Source: a virus. From it: a stretch of 57,960 nucleotides of DNA. The stretch is from IMG/VR virus record IMGVR_UViG_3300046751_000386, positions 1-57,960 of that record. The stretch is one strand, 5' to 3'. The first letter of the stretch is position 1, and each line of letters begins with the position of its first letter. The translations under genes and the position numbers were made by a program. Shown in pieces: positions 44,101-51,517 of the stretch. The notes below the pieces were generated by a model. That model was not told where the DNA came from. It ran no database searches and was given only the letters and a program-made list of their open reading frames with translations.

Positions 44101-44297
44101 CTGACAACGTATTAAAAGAAATGCGGAACAAAGAAATTGTCCGTCTGATTGACGAACAGAAAGTGACCAAGACCGCTGTTGCTAAATGGTTTGGGATAAC
44201 CAAGCAGAGGGTACATCAGATATACACTCGGGAGACAAACAATGTATCGGATATTCGGACCTCCGGGGACGGGGAAAACAACAACACTACTCAATAA
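44097..44297 (+). CDS. Small HTH protein (66 aa)
   Basis: The TTG start overlaps the primase stop (TTGA), with GGAG about 9 nt upstream; ATG 44121 is an alternative. Residues about 12-45 (EIVRLIDEQKVTKTAVAKWFGITKQRVHQIYTR) form a helix-turn-helix like that of sigma region 4 or small phage activators. The last 19 residues are encoded out of frame over the first 56 nt of the helicase gene, so the tail is probably unimportant. Confidence 0.6.
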   Translation: MTDNVLKEMRNKEIVRLIDEQKVTKTAVAKWFGITKQRVHQIYTRETNNVSDIRTSGDGENNNTTQ

Positions 44298-45777
44298 GGT
44301 TGATGACGCCCTGCAAAGCGGAGTAGAGCCGACCAAGATTGCTTTCTTAGCCTTCACCAGAAAAGCCGCAGAAGAAGCTAAAGAACGCGCCGCTGCACGG
44401 TTTAAGCTGGACCCCAAAAAGGACCTGTACTTCTTTCGCACTATCCACAGTCTAGCGTTGTCTCTGTCAGACATAAGCCCCGAACAAGTAATGCAGCCGT
44501 CTGATTACCGTGAACTATCTGAGAGTATGGGCGTACATCTCGTAACCACCAAAAGCGTTAATTTTGATGACGATCTTCCAGACATGATGAAAGCGTCTGA
44601 TCCAATCTTAGGGTTGATAAATCTGGCGCGTCTTAGAAAAGTGCCTCTGCGTAAACAATACGACATGAGCAACACACATCTTACATGGAACGAGATAAAT
44701 TACGTCGATAGCTGCCTTGGTAGATACAAACAGGTGCGGCACAAATTTGACTTTACAGACATGCTGGAGAATTTTGTAACAGAAGGCTCCAACTTCTGTC
44801 CAAACTTCGACCTGTGTTTTGTGGACGAGGCGCAAGACCTCTCTCCAATGCAGTGGGATATTGCCCACCTGTTAGATGAACGCTCCAAACGAATGTATGT
44901 TGCGGGTGACGATGACCAAGCTATCTACCGTTGGGCCGGAGCCGACGTGGACGCATTCATAAACCTCGACGGCGGATCAGATACACTAAGCCAATCCTAT
45001 CGCATCCCCTACAGCGTACACAAAGTGGCAGAAGGCATAGTCAAACGCATTCAACGGCGCGTCGTAAAGAACTACGAACCAAGACAAGAAATGGGCGAAG
45101 TCGGATACTACCGAGATATTATGGACATTGACCTGTCAGAAGGCTCTTGGCTCATAATGGCGCAAGCCGGATATATGCTAGAACCCGTGGCGCAATACCT
45201 AAAGTCCTTCGGTTACCTGTTCGAATATCGCGGCTCACGGTCCATCTCCGCTAAGATCAGTGACGCGGTAAACGGGTGGGAGCAACTGCGTAAAGGCCAA
45301 AGCGTTACAGGGCAAACAGCGCGGAACATCTATGAGTACATGTCCGCTAAGGATTCTATCAACTCTTGCCAAAGAATAAAAAAGGGCTTTAAGCGCCTCA
45401 AAGGTTTGGAAGACGCCGAAATGGTTAACATGCAAGACCTAAATGTTAACCACGGGCTACTCGCAACAAAAGATATGCTTTGGCATGAAGCTATGGACCG
45501 TCTGCCAGAAAGAGACAGGGCTTATATAATCGCACTGCTTCGACGCGGAGAAAGGTTTAACGGGACGCCCCGTATCATAGTGTCCACGATTCATGGCACC
45601 AAAGGCGGAGAAGCCGACAACGTTGTAGTGTTCTCGGACATTAGCGCAGCGGCTCAACAAGATATGACCGAAAGACCCGACGACATGCACCGCGTGTTCT
45701 ACGTTGCCGTCACGCGGACCCGAGAGCGTTTGTTTATTATCGAAGGCGAAAACTTAAACAGGAGTTACGACATATGA
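44242..45777 (+). CDS. UvrD/Rep-like superfamily 1 helicase
   Basis: 511 aa with the full SF1A motif set: GPPGTGKTTT (Walker A, residues 6-15), AFTRKAAEE (Ia), VDEAQDLSP (II, about 194), GDDDQAIYRWAGAD (III), LSQSYRIP (IV), STIHGTKGGEADNVVVFSD (V) and VFYVAVTRTRERLFI (VI). It is a 3'-5' DNA helicase for replication or repair. ATG follows GGGAG. It lies between primase and polymerase genes and is coupled to the next gene by ATGA. Confidence 0.92.
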   Translation: MYRIFGPPGTGKTTTLLNKVDDALQSGVEPTKIAFLAFTRKAAEEAKERAAARFKLDPKKDLYFFRTIHSLALSLSDISPEQVMQPSDYRELSESMGVHLVTTKSVNFDDDLPDMMKASDPILGLINLARLRKVPLRKQYDMSNTHLTWNEINYVDSCLGRYKQVRHKFDFTDMLENFVTEGSNFCPNFDLCFVDEAQDLSPMQWDIAHLLDERSKRMYVAGDDDQAIYRWAGADVDAFINLDGGSDTLSQSYRIPYSVHKVAEGIVKRIQRRVVKNYEPRQEMGEVGYYRDIMDIDLSEGSWLIMAQAGYMLEPVAQYLKSFGYLFEYRGSRSISAKISDAVNGWEQLRKGQSVTGQTARNIYEYMSAKDSINSCQRIKKGFKRLKGLEDAEMVNMQDLNVNHGLLATKDMLWHEAMDRLPERDRAYIIALLRRGERFNGTPRIIVSTIHGTKGGEADNVVVFSDISAAAQQDMTERPDDMHRVFYVAVTRTRERLFIIEGENLNRSYDI

Positions 45778-45953
45778 ATTGTTGGCACTGTGGGACAGAA
45801 TTAATCTGGGGCGGGGATCACGATTGTGAGGATAAGGAAGAGTTTATTATGGTCACTAATCTTAGCTGCCCCAACTGTCAGTCGTTTTTTCTGGTTTATT
45901 TGCCCGAAACAGAAAATGGGGGAGTTTCCCCCGATGGAAAGGTTTACGAATGA
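45774..45953 (+). CDS. Zinc-ribbon protein (59 aa)
   Basis: Its ATG overlaps the helicase stop and its stop overlaps the HNH start (both ATGA). CWHCG at residues 3-7 and CPNCQ near residue 32 form two CxxC knuckles of a zinc ribbon; a third Cys lies in HDCED. An acidic tail follows. Likely a small nucleic acid- or RNA polymerase-binding protein. Function unknown. Confidence 0.75.
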   Translation: MNCWHCGTELIWGGDHDCEDKEEFIMVTNLSCPNCQSFFLVYLPETENGGVSPDGKVYE

Positions 45954-46525
45954 ACTGGTGGGAAGACTTAGAGTTGATGCGGCGTTTATTTAAATATGAC
46001 CCCAAAACGGGTTTGATTTATACGCGGGAACGTTCGCCAAAAGATTTTTACGACACGGGGAGCGGTAGCTCGTTTGTGAGTGCTGAAGGGGCCGCTATAA
46101 AATACAACTTGGAAAACTTAGGGCGACTAGCTTTTAATTGTCGTGTCAAAGGTAGACGATCTACATGTTACTATTTTAACGGTTCACCATCATATCTAGG
46201 TACACAAAAGAAACTGTTCGCGCACCGCGTTGCCTTCTTTTTATATCACGGGCATTACCCTAGATGGCCTAACTCTATCGACCATATCAATAGGGATGGA
46301 TGCGACAACCGCATTGAGAACCTACGAGAAGTTACCGCAAAGGAACAGTCTGCTAACACCGGACTGAGCAAGGCAAACACTTCGGGAGTTAAAGGCGTAA
46401 GCTTTTTAAAGGGCCGGAATAAATGGAGAGCTTCTATTAACCTTGAAGGCAAAAAAGTAAACCTCGGTACGTTCAACACTTTGAAAGAGGCGGTGACCGC
46501 AAGGCAAGCTGGAGAAAAACAATGA
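45950..46525 (+). CDS. HNH endonuclease with AP2-like domain (191 aa)
   Basis: HRVAFFLYHGHYP, then SIDHINRDGCDNRIENLREVT, is the HNH_3 nuclease core (D/H and N residues). SGVKGVSFLKGRNKWRASIN with VNLGTFNTLKEAVTAR is an AP2-like DNA-binding domain. This arrangement is typical of free-standing homing endonucleases, yet both ends overlap neighbours by ATGA, so it is embedded in the coupled operon. Confidence 0.88.
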   Translation: MNWWEDLELMRRLFKYDPKTGLIYTRERSPKDFYDTGSGSSFVSAEGAAIKYNLENLGRLAFNCRVKGRRSTCYYFNGSPSYLGTQKKLFAHRVAFFLYHGHYPRWPNSIDHINRDGCDNRIENLREVTAKEQSANTGLSKANTSGVKGVSFLKGRNKWRASINLEGKKVNLGTFNTLKEAVTARQAGEKQ

Positions 46526-47166
46526 GCGAAGATTTCAACATTAAAATATCGGTTAGAAACGGCAGGTTGTTAAAAGCAATTAGGGCTCGTTACGATTCAG
46601 TGGCTGATTTATCCCGTAAATGTCACCTCCATCAATCTGGAGTAAACAGTTTGGTTACCATGACGGTAAAGCCCTTTAACAAAAACGGTTGGACAAATTT
46701 AGCCTTGGACGTTGCAGCAATGGTTGGCAAAGAGCCCGAGTACTTATGGCCTGACCACCTTCGTGAGTTAAAATTAGCCAGATCAACATCTGAAACAGAA
46801 GTTGGTTTAGACAGTGTTAAAAAAATAATTCAAGACGGAACTTCCGAAAAATCTTTGTCTCAAATAAGTGCTATATCAACGTTATCTAAAACACTGACCC
46901 CCAGAGAACGGCAGTGCTTGGCAATGCGTTTTGCGGTAGGCCATACTTTAGATGAGACTGCCCGAATATTCGGCGTTTCAAGGGAGAGAGTGCGTCAGTT
47001 AGAAGCCAAAGCTATTCGAAAAATGAAAAAACAAGCCAGCCTTGCGGGCTACCGTGTTCAAGGCTCTGAGCATGGACAGTTGAAGTTTGAACCAAAAGCT
47101 AGAACGCTTATAAGAACGGTTCAGGAGCGAACAACCAGCAAAGGTTTGGACCTCCTCAATGATTAA
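46522..47166 (+). CDS. XRE-like HTH fused to sigma70 region 4
   Basis: 214 aa. Residues about 10-85 (NGRLLKAIRARYDSVADLSRKC ... EPEYLWPDHL) look like an XRE-type repressor fold. Residues about 122-170 are a canonical sigma70 region 4: LTPRERQCLAMRF, TLDETARIFGVSRERVRQLEAKAIRKMKK. There is no region 2, so it cannot act as a complete sigma factor. Region 4 recognises -35 TTGACA-type boxes and binds the RNA polymerase flap. It may redirect or block host polymerase at the TTGACT boxes of this phage. ATGA overlap upstream. Confidence 0.85.
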   Translation: MSEDFNIKISVRNGRLLKAIRARYDSVADLSRKCHLHQSGVNSLVTMTVKPFNKNGWTNLALDVAAMVGKEPEYLWPDHLRELKLARSTSETEVGLDSVKKIIQDGTSEKSLSQISAISTLSKTLTPRERQCLAMRFAVGHTLDETARIFGVSRERVRQLEAKAIRKMKKQASLAGYRVQGSEHGQLKFEPKARTLIRTVQERTTSKGLDLLND

Positions 47167-47527
47167 TCGAAGGGAGGCTTACGAAAGATTAGAAAACCTT
47201 TTAAAAAAGGCAATGGACCCTGCTTGCTCCCCCGCAGAAGCTCAAGCGTGTAAGGCAAAGGCGGATAAACTAGCCGCGGAATTAGGCATTAAACGACGTA
47301 AAAAGAAACGTAAAGAAAAGTTGTTTGTAAAAGGACTGTACACAAAAGCCCCGCAAGAAAGCTCTCCTGAATGGGTAATGTTTACTTTAAATATTAACCG
47401 CGCGGAACTAATTAAGTGGCTTTCAACAAGCGGTGACTCAGAGTGGATTAACGCTCAAGTGTGCAAAAGTCGCGGCACGGGGAACTTTTACGCAGAAATA
47501 AATCAATGGGAAGACGTAAATACATGA
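47159..47527 (+). CDS. DUF2786-like small protein (122 aa)
   Basis: The N-terminal 45 residues (REAYERLENLLKKAMDPACSPAEAQACKAKADKLAAELGI) resemble the helical DUF2786 start. A very basic segment follows (KRRKKKRKEK), then a mixed C-terminal domain. It overlaps the upstream gene by 8 nt and the downstream gene by 4. Possibly DNA-binding; function unknown. Confidence 0.65.
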   Translation: MINRREAYERLENLLKKAMDPACSPAEAQACKAKADKLAAELGIKRRKKKRKEKLFVKGLYTKAPQESSPEWVMFTLNINRAELIKWLSTSGDSEWINAQVCKSRGTGNFYAEINQWEDVNT

Positions 47528-47814
47528 AAAAAGAAGAAATTTTAAAAAAAAGTGCAGAGTTAGTGACAGGCAACCGTGCAAAAGACTATGGTGACGCGCT
47601 CGAAAACTTTGACCGTATCGCCACAGGGTGGAACGTAATTCTAAACGGGGCAATAGCCTCGCATGGATACCTAACCGCGCAGCACGTTGCGCTTATGATG
47701 GATTGGGTTAAAACAGCAAGACTACTAAACACCCTAGACCATGAAGACTCATGGATCGACAAGTGCGGATACAGCGCAATCGGTGGGTCTTTTTCGGGAG
47801 AAAAAAGTGAGTAA
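47524..47814 (+). CDS. DUF6378-like protein (96 aa)
   Basis: Start ATG 47524 (ATGA overlap). The sequence follows the pattern of small phage proteins annotated as DUF6378: 'AELVTGNRAKDYGDALENFDRIATGW', 'HVALMMDWVKTARLLN', 'DSWIDKCGYSAI'. Members lie near replication or nucleotide genes in many phages; the fold recalls all-alpha NTP pyrophosphatases, but metal-binding acids are few. Function not proven. Confidence 0.7.
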   Translation: MKKEEILKKSAELVTGNRAKDYGDALENFDRIATGWNVILNGAIASHGYLTAQHVALMMDWVKTARLLNTLDHEDSWIDKCGYSAIGGSFSGEKSE

Positions 47815-49702
47815 TCTAACAGTAGGCAGCGCGTCCCTTTTATCCGAATGGGTGCCGCCACACGAACTGCCAGACCTAACACACGCCAAAACAATCGCTA
47901 TCGACGTGGAAACCAAAGACCCGAACCTTAAAAAGATGGGCCCCGGATGGGCTAGAGGTGACGGCGAAGTGGTGGGATACGCCGTGGCAACTACAGATTG
48001 GGCCGGATACATCCCCATCAGGCACCAAGGCGGCGGCAACCTAGACGAAAAACAAGTAAACAAGTGGCTGAAAAAGATATTCGACTGCCCCGCAGATAAA
48101 GTAATGCACAACGCTCAGTATGACCTCGGCTGGATCAAGCGCATGGGCTTTGATGTAAAGGGCCGTGTGATCGACACGATGGTTGTGGCGTCCCTGCTTG
48201 ATGAAAACCGTAGAAGCTTCAGTCTCAACAACCTCTGCTACGAACTGTTAGGCATAGCCAAGTCAGAAAAACTATTAAACGCCGCCGCGGTGGAGTTCGG
48301 GTTCGATGCAAAAGCAGAAATGTGGAAGATGCCCGCAATGTTTGTCGGGCCTTACGCACAGAACGATGCAGAGATTACGCTTAAACTGTGGGACTACCTG
48401 TCCGTACAAATCAAACAAGAAAACCTTGAGGGCGTTACAGAACTCGAACTAGACCTCCTGCCCTGCCTTGTAGACATGACATGGCGCGGTATTCGCGTCG
48501 ATATGGACAAAGCCGAAATAACGCGGAACGCAATCCTAAAGCGTGAGAAAGAAGTCCACAAAGAAATAAAACGTATCTCTGGCTGCGACATAGAAATCTG
48601 GGCCGCGGCGTCCATTGCCAAAGCCTTCGATAAAATGGGCATAGAATACTTTAAAACAGAAAAAGGCTCTCCGTCCTTCACCAAGAAGTTCCTGTCAGAA
48701 CATCCCGATAAGTTACCTAAACTGATTGTAGAAGCGCGAAACCTCAACAAAACGTCAGGCACGTTCATCAACAACATCCTGACCTTCTGTAACTCAGATG
48801 GACGTATCCATAGCCACATAAACCAAATTAGATCAGATGACGGCGGTACAGTATCAGGGCGGTTCTCTATGAATAACCCCAACCTACAACAAATCCCCGC
48901 CCGCGACCCAGAGATAGGACCAATGATCCGGTCCCTGTTTCTGCCAGAAGAAGGCGAACAATGGGCCGCTATAGATTACTCCCAACAAGAACCGCGCATC
49001 TTGGTTCACTACGCACACGTATTTGGTAAAAGCCAGAACAGAGTGCTAGGGGGCGTCACAGAGTTTATACAAAGCTACAAGGACGATCCGCGGACCGACT
49101 TCCATACGATGGTGGCAGAAATGGCGGGCATCCCGCGTAAACAAGCGAAGACCGTGAACCTCGGTATCATGTATGGCATGGGCGTGGGTAAGCTGGCGAT
49201 TGAACTTGATCTGCCCGAGGAACAGGCCAGAAGCCTGATTAACCAGTACCATGAGCGGGTGCCGTTTGTAAAAGAACTGATGAAGGGCGTACAAAGTCAC
49301 CTTAGTCAGAAAGGAAGCCGAGGCCATGTGAGGTCCCTACTGGGCCGCAAGTGTCGGTTTGAGTTGTGGGAACCAAAGCAGTTTGGAATGTTTAAAGCAC
49401 TGCCGTTCGAGCAAGCGGTGTTAGAACACGGCAAGCACACTCCGCTGGTCAGAGCGTACACCTACAAAGCACTCAACAGGCTGATCCAAGCGTCCGCCGC
49501 GGACATGACCAAGAAAGCTATGGTCGATCTGTACCGAGAGGGCTATCTGCCGATGCTGCAAATACACGATGAACTGGCTATGTCCGTAACGTCCAGAGAA
49601 GAGGCAGAAAAGGTTGCACTAATCATGCAAAATGCTGTACCATTGGAGTTGCCAAGCCTTTGTGACGTTGAGTTGGGTCCGTCATGGGGTGAAGCAGTAT
49701 AG
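47807..49702 (+). CDS. DNA polymerase I family (family A) with 3'-5' exonuclease
   Basis: Start GTG 47807 (GGGAG 6 nt upstream, overlap 8 nt); 631 aa. The exonuclease domain starts AIDVETKD (D33, E35) and has HNAQYDLGW and YAQNDAEIT. Polymerase motif A is DYSQQEPRIL (D390), motif B RKQAKTVNLGIMYG (R444, K448, L452, Y456) and motif C QIHDEL (D588). The position equivalent to E. coli Phe762 is Leu452. No 5'-3' nuclease and no DnaJ-type zinc finger. It is the replicative polymerase of the phage. Confidence 0.95.
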   Translation: MSNLTVGSASLLSEWVPPHELPDLTHAKTIAIDVETKDPNLKKMGPGWARGDGEVVGYAVATTDWAGYIPIRHQGGGNLDEKQVNKWLKKIFDCPADKVMHNAQYDLGWIKRMGFDVKGRVIDTMVVASLLDENRRSFSLNNLCYELLGIAKSEKLLNAAAVEFGFDAKAEMWKMPAMFVGPYAQNDAEITLKLWDYLSVQIKQENLEGVTELELDLLPCLVDMTWRGIRVDMDKAEITRNAILKREKEVHKEIKRISGCDIEIWAAASIAKAFDKMGIEYFKTEKGSPSFTKKFLSEHPDKLPKLIVEARNLNKTSGTFINNILTFCNSDGRIHSHINQIRSDDGGTVSGRFSMNNPNLQQIPARDPEIGPMIRSLFLPEEGEQWAAIDYSQQEPRILVHYAHVFGKSQNRVLGGVTEFIQSYKDDPRTDFHTMVAEMAGIPRKQAKTVNLGIMYGMGVGKLAIELDLPEEQARSLINQYHERVPFVKELMKGVQSHLSQKGSRGHVRSLLGRKCRFELWEPKQFGMFKALPFEQAVLEHGKHTPLVRAYTYKALNRLIQASAADMTKKAMVDLYREGYLPMLQIHDELAMSVTSREEAEKVALIMQNAVPLELPSLCDVELGPSWGEAV

Positions 49703-49716
49703 TCTGCTCTTCAACT

Positions 49717-49750
49717 CCCCCGCTTTGGTTCAGCAAGGCGGGGGTTTTTT
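49717..49750 (+). terminator. Intrinsic terminator of the replication operon
   Basis: CCCCCGCTTTG pairs with CAAGGCGGGGG (one wobble) around GTTCAG, followed by TTTTTT. Confidence 0.92.
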
Positions 49751-49751
49751 G

Positions 49752-49780
49752 TTGTGTATCAAGTGTTTATCCTATATAGT
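49752..49780 (+). promoter_or_regulatory. Promoter of the RHH-like gene
   Basis: TTGTGT (49752-49757), 17-nt spacer, TATAGT (49775-49780), directly after the terminator and 28 nt before the ATG. Confidence 0.6.
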
Positions 49781-49808
49781 CCCAGAAACTCTCACAAAGG
49801 CGCATAAG

Positions 49809-49985
49809 ATGGATACTACAAAATGGAAATCAGTCCTCGTTCCGGTCGAAGTTTACCGCGAATTGAAGATTTTATCGGCTATCGAAGGCCGCACAATCAG
49901 CGGACAGCTACGCTTTATGTTTGACCAATACAGCAAACTGAAGTCCGTTCGAAATAAGCTCAAGCAACACTACGAAGAAGCTTGA
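49809..49985 (+). CDS. Ribbon-helix-helix-like small regulator (58 aa)
   Basis: Start ATG 49809 is chosen from the promoter position and gene size; an in-frame upstream ATG at 49632 lies inside polA. The sequence WKSVLVPVEVYRELKILSAIEGRTISGQLRFMFDQY has the strand-helix-helix pattern of RHH DNA-binding proteins. It is monocistronic with its own promoter and may be an autoregulated repressor. Its stop codon TGA forms part of the next TTGACC box. Confidence 0.65.
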   Translation: MDTTKWKSVLVPVEVYRELKILSAIEGRTISGQLRFMFDQYSKLKSVRNKLKQHYEEA

Positions 49986-50010
49986 CCACTCCCATATTAT
50001 CGCGTATGTA
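49982..50010 (+). promoter_or_regulatory. Promoter of the candidate small RNA
   Basis: TTGACC (49982-49987) overlaps the upstream stop codon; a 17-nt spacer leads to TATGTA (50005-50010). Twenty-one of 29 bases match the promoter at 54779, including CTCCCATAT in the spacer. Confidence 0.55.
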
Positions 50011-50015
50011 ATATG

Positions 50016-50095
50016 TATCTCCTCATGAGATATTAATGTTTGTTCTCCAATAAACATTGAACCCTCACCGAAATACCCGCGGTGAGGGTTTTTTC
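50016..50095 (+). ncRNA. Candidate phage small RNA with anti-Shine-Dalgarno loop
   Basis: A transcript from the promoter at 49982 to the terminator at 50060-50095 would be about 80 nt and carries no ORF. Hairpin 1 is a perfect 7-bp stem, AATGTTT (50035-50041) with AAACATT (50052-50058). All ten loop bases, GTTCTCCAAT (50042-50051), are the exact complement of ATTGGAGAAC, found at the ribosome binding sites of the genes at 1255 and 55559; seven bases of it match nine leader genes. ATGTTTGTTCTCC (50036-50048) is complementary over 13 nt to 50154-50166, the SD and start codon of the next gene. It could also be the 3' UTR of the RHH gene mRNA. Confidence 0.5.
50060..50095 (+). terminator. Intrinsic terminator
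   Basis: AACCCTCACCG pairs with CGGTGAGGGTT (11 bp, 9-nt loop), followed by TTTTC. It lies before the promoter of the next gene. Confidence 0.92.
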
Positions 50096-50107
50096 TTGTA
50101 TTTGTAC

Positions 50108-50136
50108 TTGACTATCTCGTATAGTTGGTTTATCTT
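50108..50136 (+). promoter_or_regulatory. Promoter of the ParB-like gene operon
   Basis: TTGACT (50108-50113), 17-nt spacer containing TATAG, TATCTT (50131-50136); the ATG follows 28 nt later behind GGAGAAC. Confidence 0.65.
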
Positions 50137-50164
50137 AGCTTTACTCAACCAAAGGAGAACAAAC

Positions 50165-51004
50165 ATGCTTGAGTCACGCTTTCTTGATAAAGCAGCCGCA
50201 ACAGAACTGCTTAGTAATAACTGGTATAAAAACCGTAAAATCCACAGAGGCATTAAAGATCAACACGTTAAAGACCTCGCGGCAAAGATCACACAAGGCC
50301 GCTGGGTTGTAGATGCAATGGAAACGCCTATTCTAATTGATACAGACGGTATTTTATATAACGGTCAAAATAGATGTATGGCTGTAATTCTCGCTGACCA
50401 AGGTGTAGTGGTGCAGTGCCGCATAGAGTCGCCGGAAGAGTGCCAAAGACTGTACGCGTCTCTGGACCTTGGCAAAGCCCGATCAATCGCAGACATTACA
50501 GGATTAAACCAAAGCAACATAGTGCAGCCCATACTCTACCTCATGCGCTGCGCGGGCCTTGATGGACGGCTTAAAGATGAAGCCGTCGTATCGCGGATCG
50601 CGGATACTTACATGGGAGATATCCTGCGCCACTTCGATCAGAACACCCGTTGGGTAAAAAACAATCGGTGCTTTAATTCTGTTCAATTTAAGGCCGCAAT
50701 GGCGTACTGTGTTCATAGGCGGGTATTGCCCGATTATGAAGCTATCTCGGTGCTTGAAATGTTGCAGAACAACAAAGACTACCACTGGCCTTCCATGTAT
50801 TTAAACTACCGCGAACAGATCGTGTTTCCAAACGGTAAGCTAAATACTAGCGGTAAGAACGTAGCAAACGATAAGTTCTGCCGAGGCGTTTATCTGATCG
50901 AACGCCGCATGAAACATCAAAGCAAAATTCAAATATCCAGCGGATTTCTGGATGACCTTGCTTCAAACGTTCGCCGCGTGATTAGCTTGGCTGCTGCCGA
51001 ATGA
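50165..51004 (+). CDS. ParB/sulfiredoxin-like fold protein (279 aa)
   Basis: ATG 50165 follows GGAGAAC and the promoter; an upstream in-frame ATG at 50057 would cover the terminator and promoter. The N-terminal half has the pattern 'NRKIHRGIKDQHVKDLAAKITQGRW', 'PILIDTDGILYNGQNRCMAV', like ParB-type N-terminal domains of phage proteins that bind DNA or nucleotides. The C-terminal half is helical. Its ribosome binding site is complementary over 13 nt to the candidate small RNA. First gene of a run of overlapping small genes. Confidence 0.7.
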   Translation: MLESRFLDKAAATELLSNNWYKNRKIHRGIKDQHVKDLAAKITQGRWVVDAMETPILIDTDGILYNGQNRCMAVILADQGVVVQCRIESPEECQRLYASLDLGKARSIADITGLNQSNIVQPILYLMRCAGLDGRLKDEAVVSRIADTYMGDILRHFDQNTRWVKNNRCFNSVQFKAAMAYCVHRRVLPDYEAISVLEMLQNNKDYHWPSMYLNYREQIVFPNGKLNTSGKNVANDKFCRGVYLIERRMKHQSKIQISSGFLDDLASNVRRVISLAAAE

Positions 51005-51219
51005 ATTATAAGATAGAAAAAAACATCCCCCTTCCCGCGTCACAGCGGAAAGGGAAGTTCGCTATCTTAGAGGACTTGGAAGTTGGCGACAGCTTTCATG
51101 TTGCAGATGTAACCGCGCCAGCGGGCATCTATTCAAAAGCAGAGAGCCTCGGGATTAAAGTAACCGTGAGAAGCATCCTACACCCTAGCGGCGGCTTCAG
51201 AGTTTGGAGAATCGAATGA
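51001..51219 (+). CDS. Small conserved phage protein (72 aa)
   Basis: ATGA overlap with the upstream gene. The pattern 'IEKNIPLP', 'LEDLEVGDSFHV' and a C-terminal 'GFRVWRIE' resembles small phage proteins of the DUF7303 type (from memory), probably a small beta-rich, DNA-associated fold. Function unknown. Confidence 0.7.
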   Translation: MNYKIEKNIPLPASQRKGKFAILEDLEVGDSFHVADVTAPAGIYSKAESLGIKVTVRSILHPSGGFRVWRIE

Positions 51220-51515
51220 GCGACAAAGCTTGGCATATCAGTTACCTGTCCGCTATCGTCGGACCGTGCGCCGCAACAACCGATGACGGTTGTATGGCGT
51301 GGGAAGACACAGAAAAAAGTGACTTTGTTATGCGCCTACTTGACAGGGATAATGACGCCAAAAACCTCCTACTCGTTATTCAACCAGAAATGAATGAGTT
51401 GGCGATTTACACCCTGACCGGATACTGCGTGGCAAACGATCTGCCGTACATGATTAAAGATTGGGATACCCTGTCCGCAGAAGGGCAAAAAGAAGCTCAG
51501 AAAACGAGGCACTGA
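51216..51515 (+). CDS. Hypothetical protein (99 aa)
   Basis: ATG 51216 overlaps the upstream stop (ATGA). Soluble alpha/beta protein with acidic character and three Cys. No motif recognised. Belongs to the coupled small-gene run. Confidence 0.7.
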   Translation: MSDKAWHISYLSAIVGPCAATTDDGCMAWEDTEKSDFVMRLLDRDNDAKNLLLVIQPEMNELAIYTLTGYCVANDLPYMIKDWDTLSAEGQKEAQKTRH

Positions 51516-51517
51516 AC

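Noticed and set aside
47807-49702. DnaJ-type zinc finger inside PolA, as in HMO-2011-like phages
   Set aside because: No CxxCxGxG repeats are present in the polymerase; the phage cannot be placed in that group on this ground.
50057-50164. Upstream in-frame start for the ParB-like gene
   Set aside because: The extra 36 codons would be encoded by the terminator and promoter; ATG 50165 has a perfect GGAGAAC and gives the conserved start.
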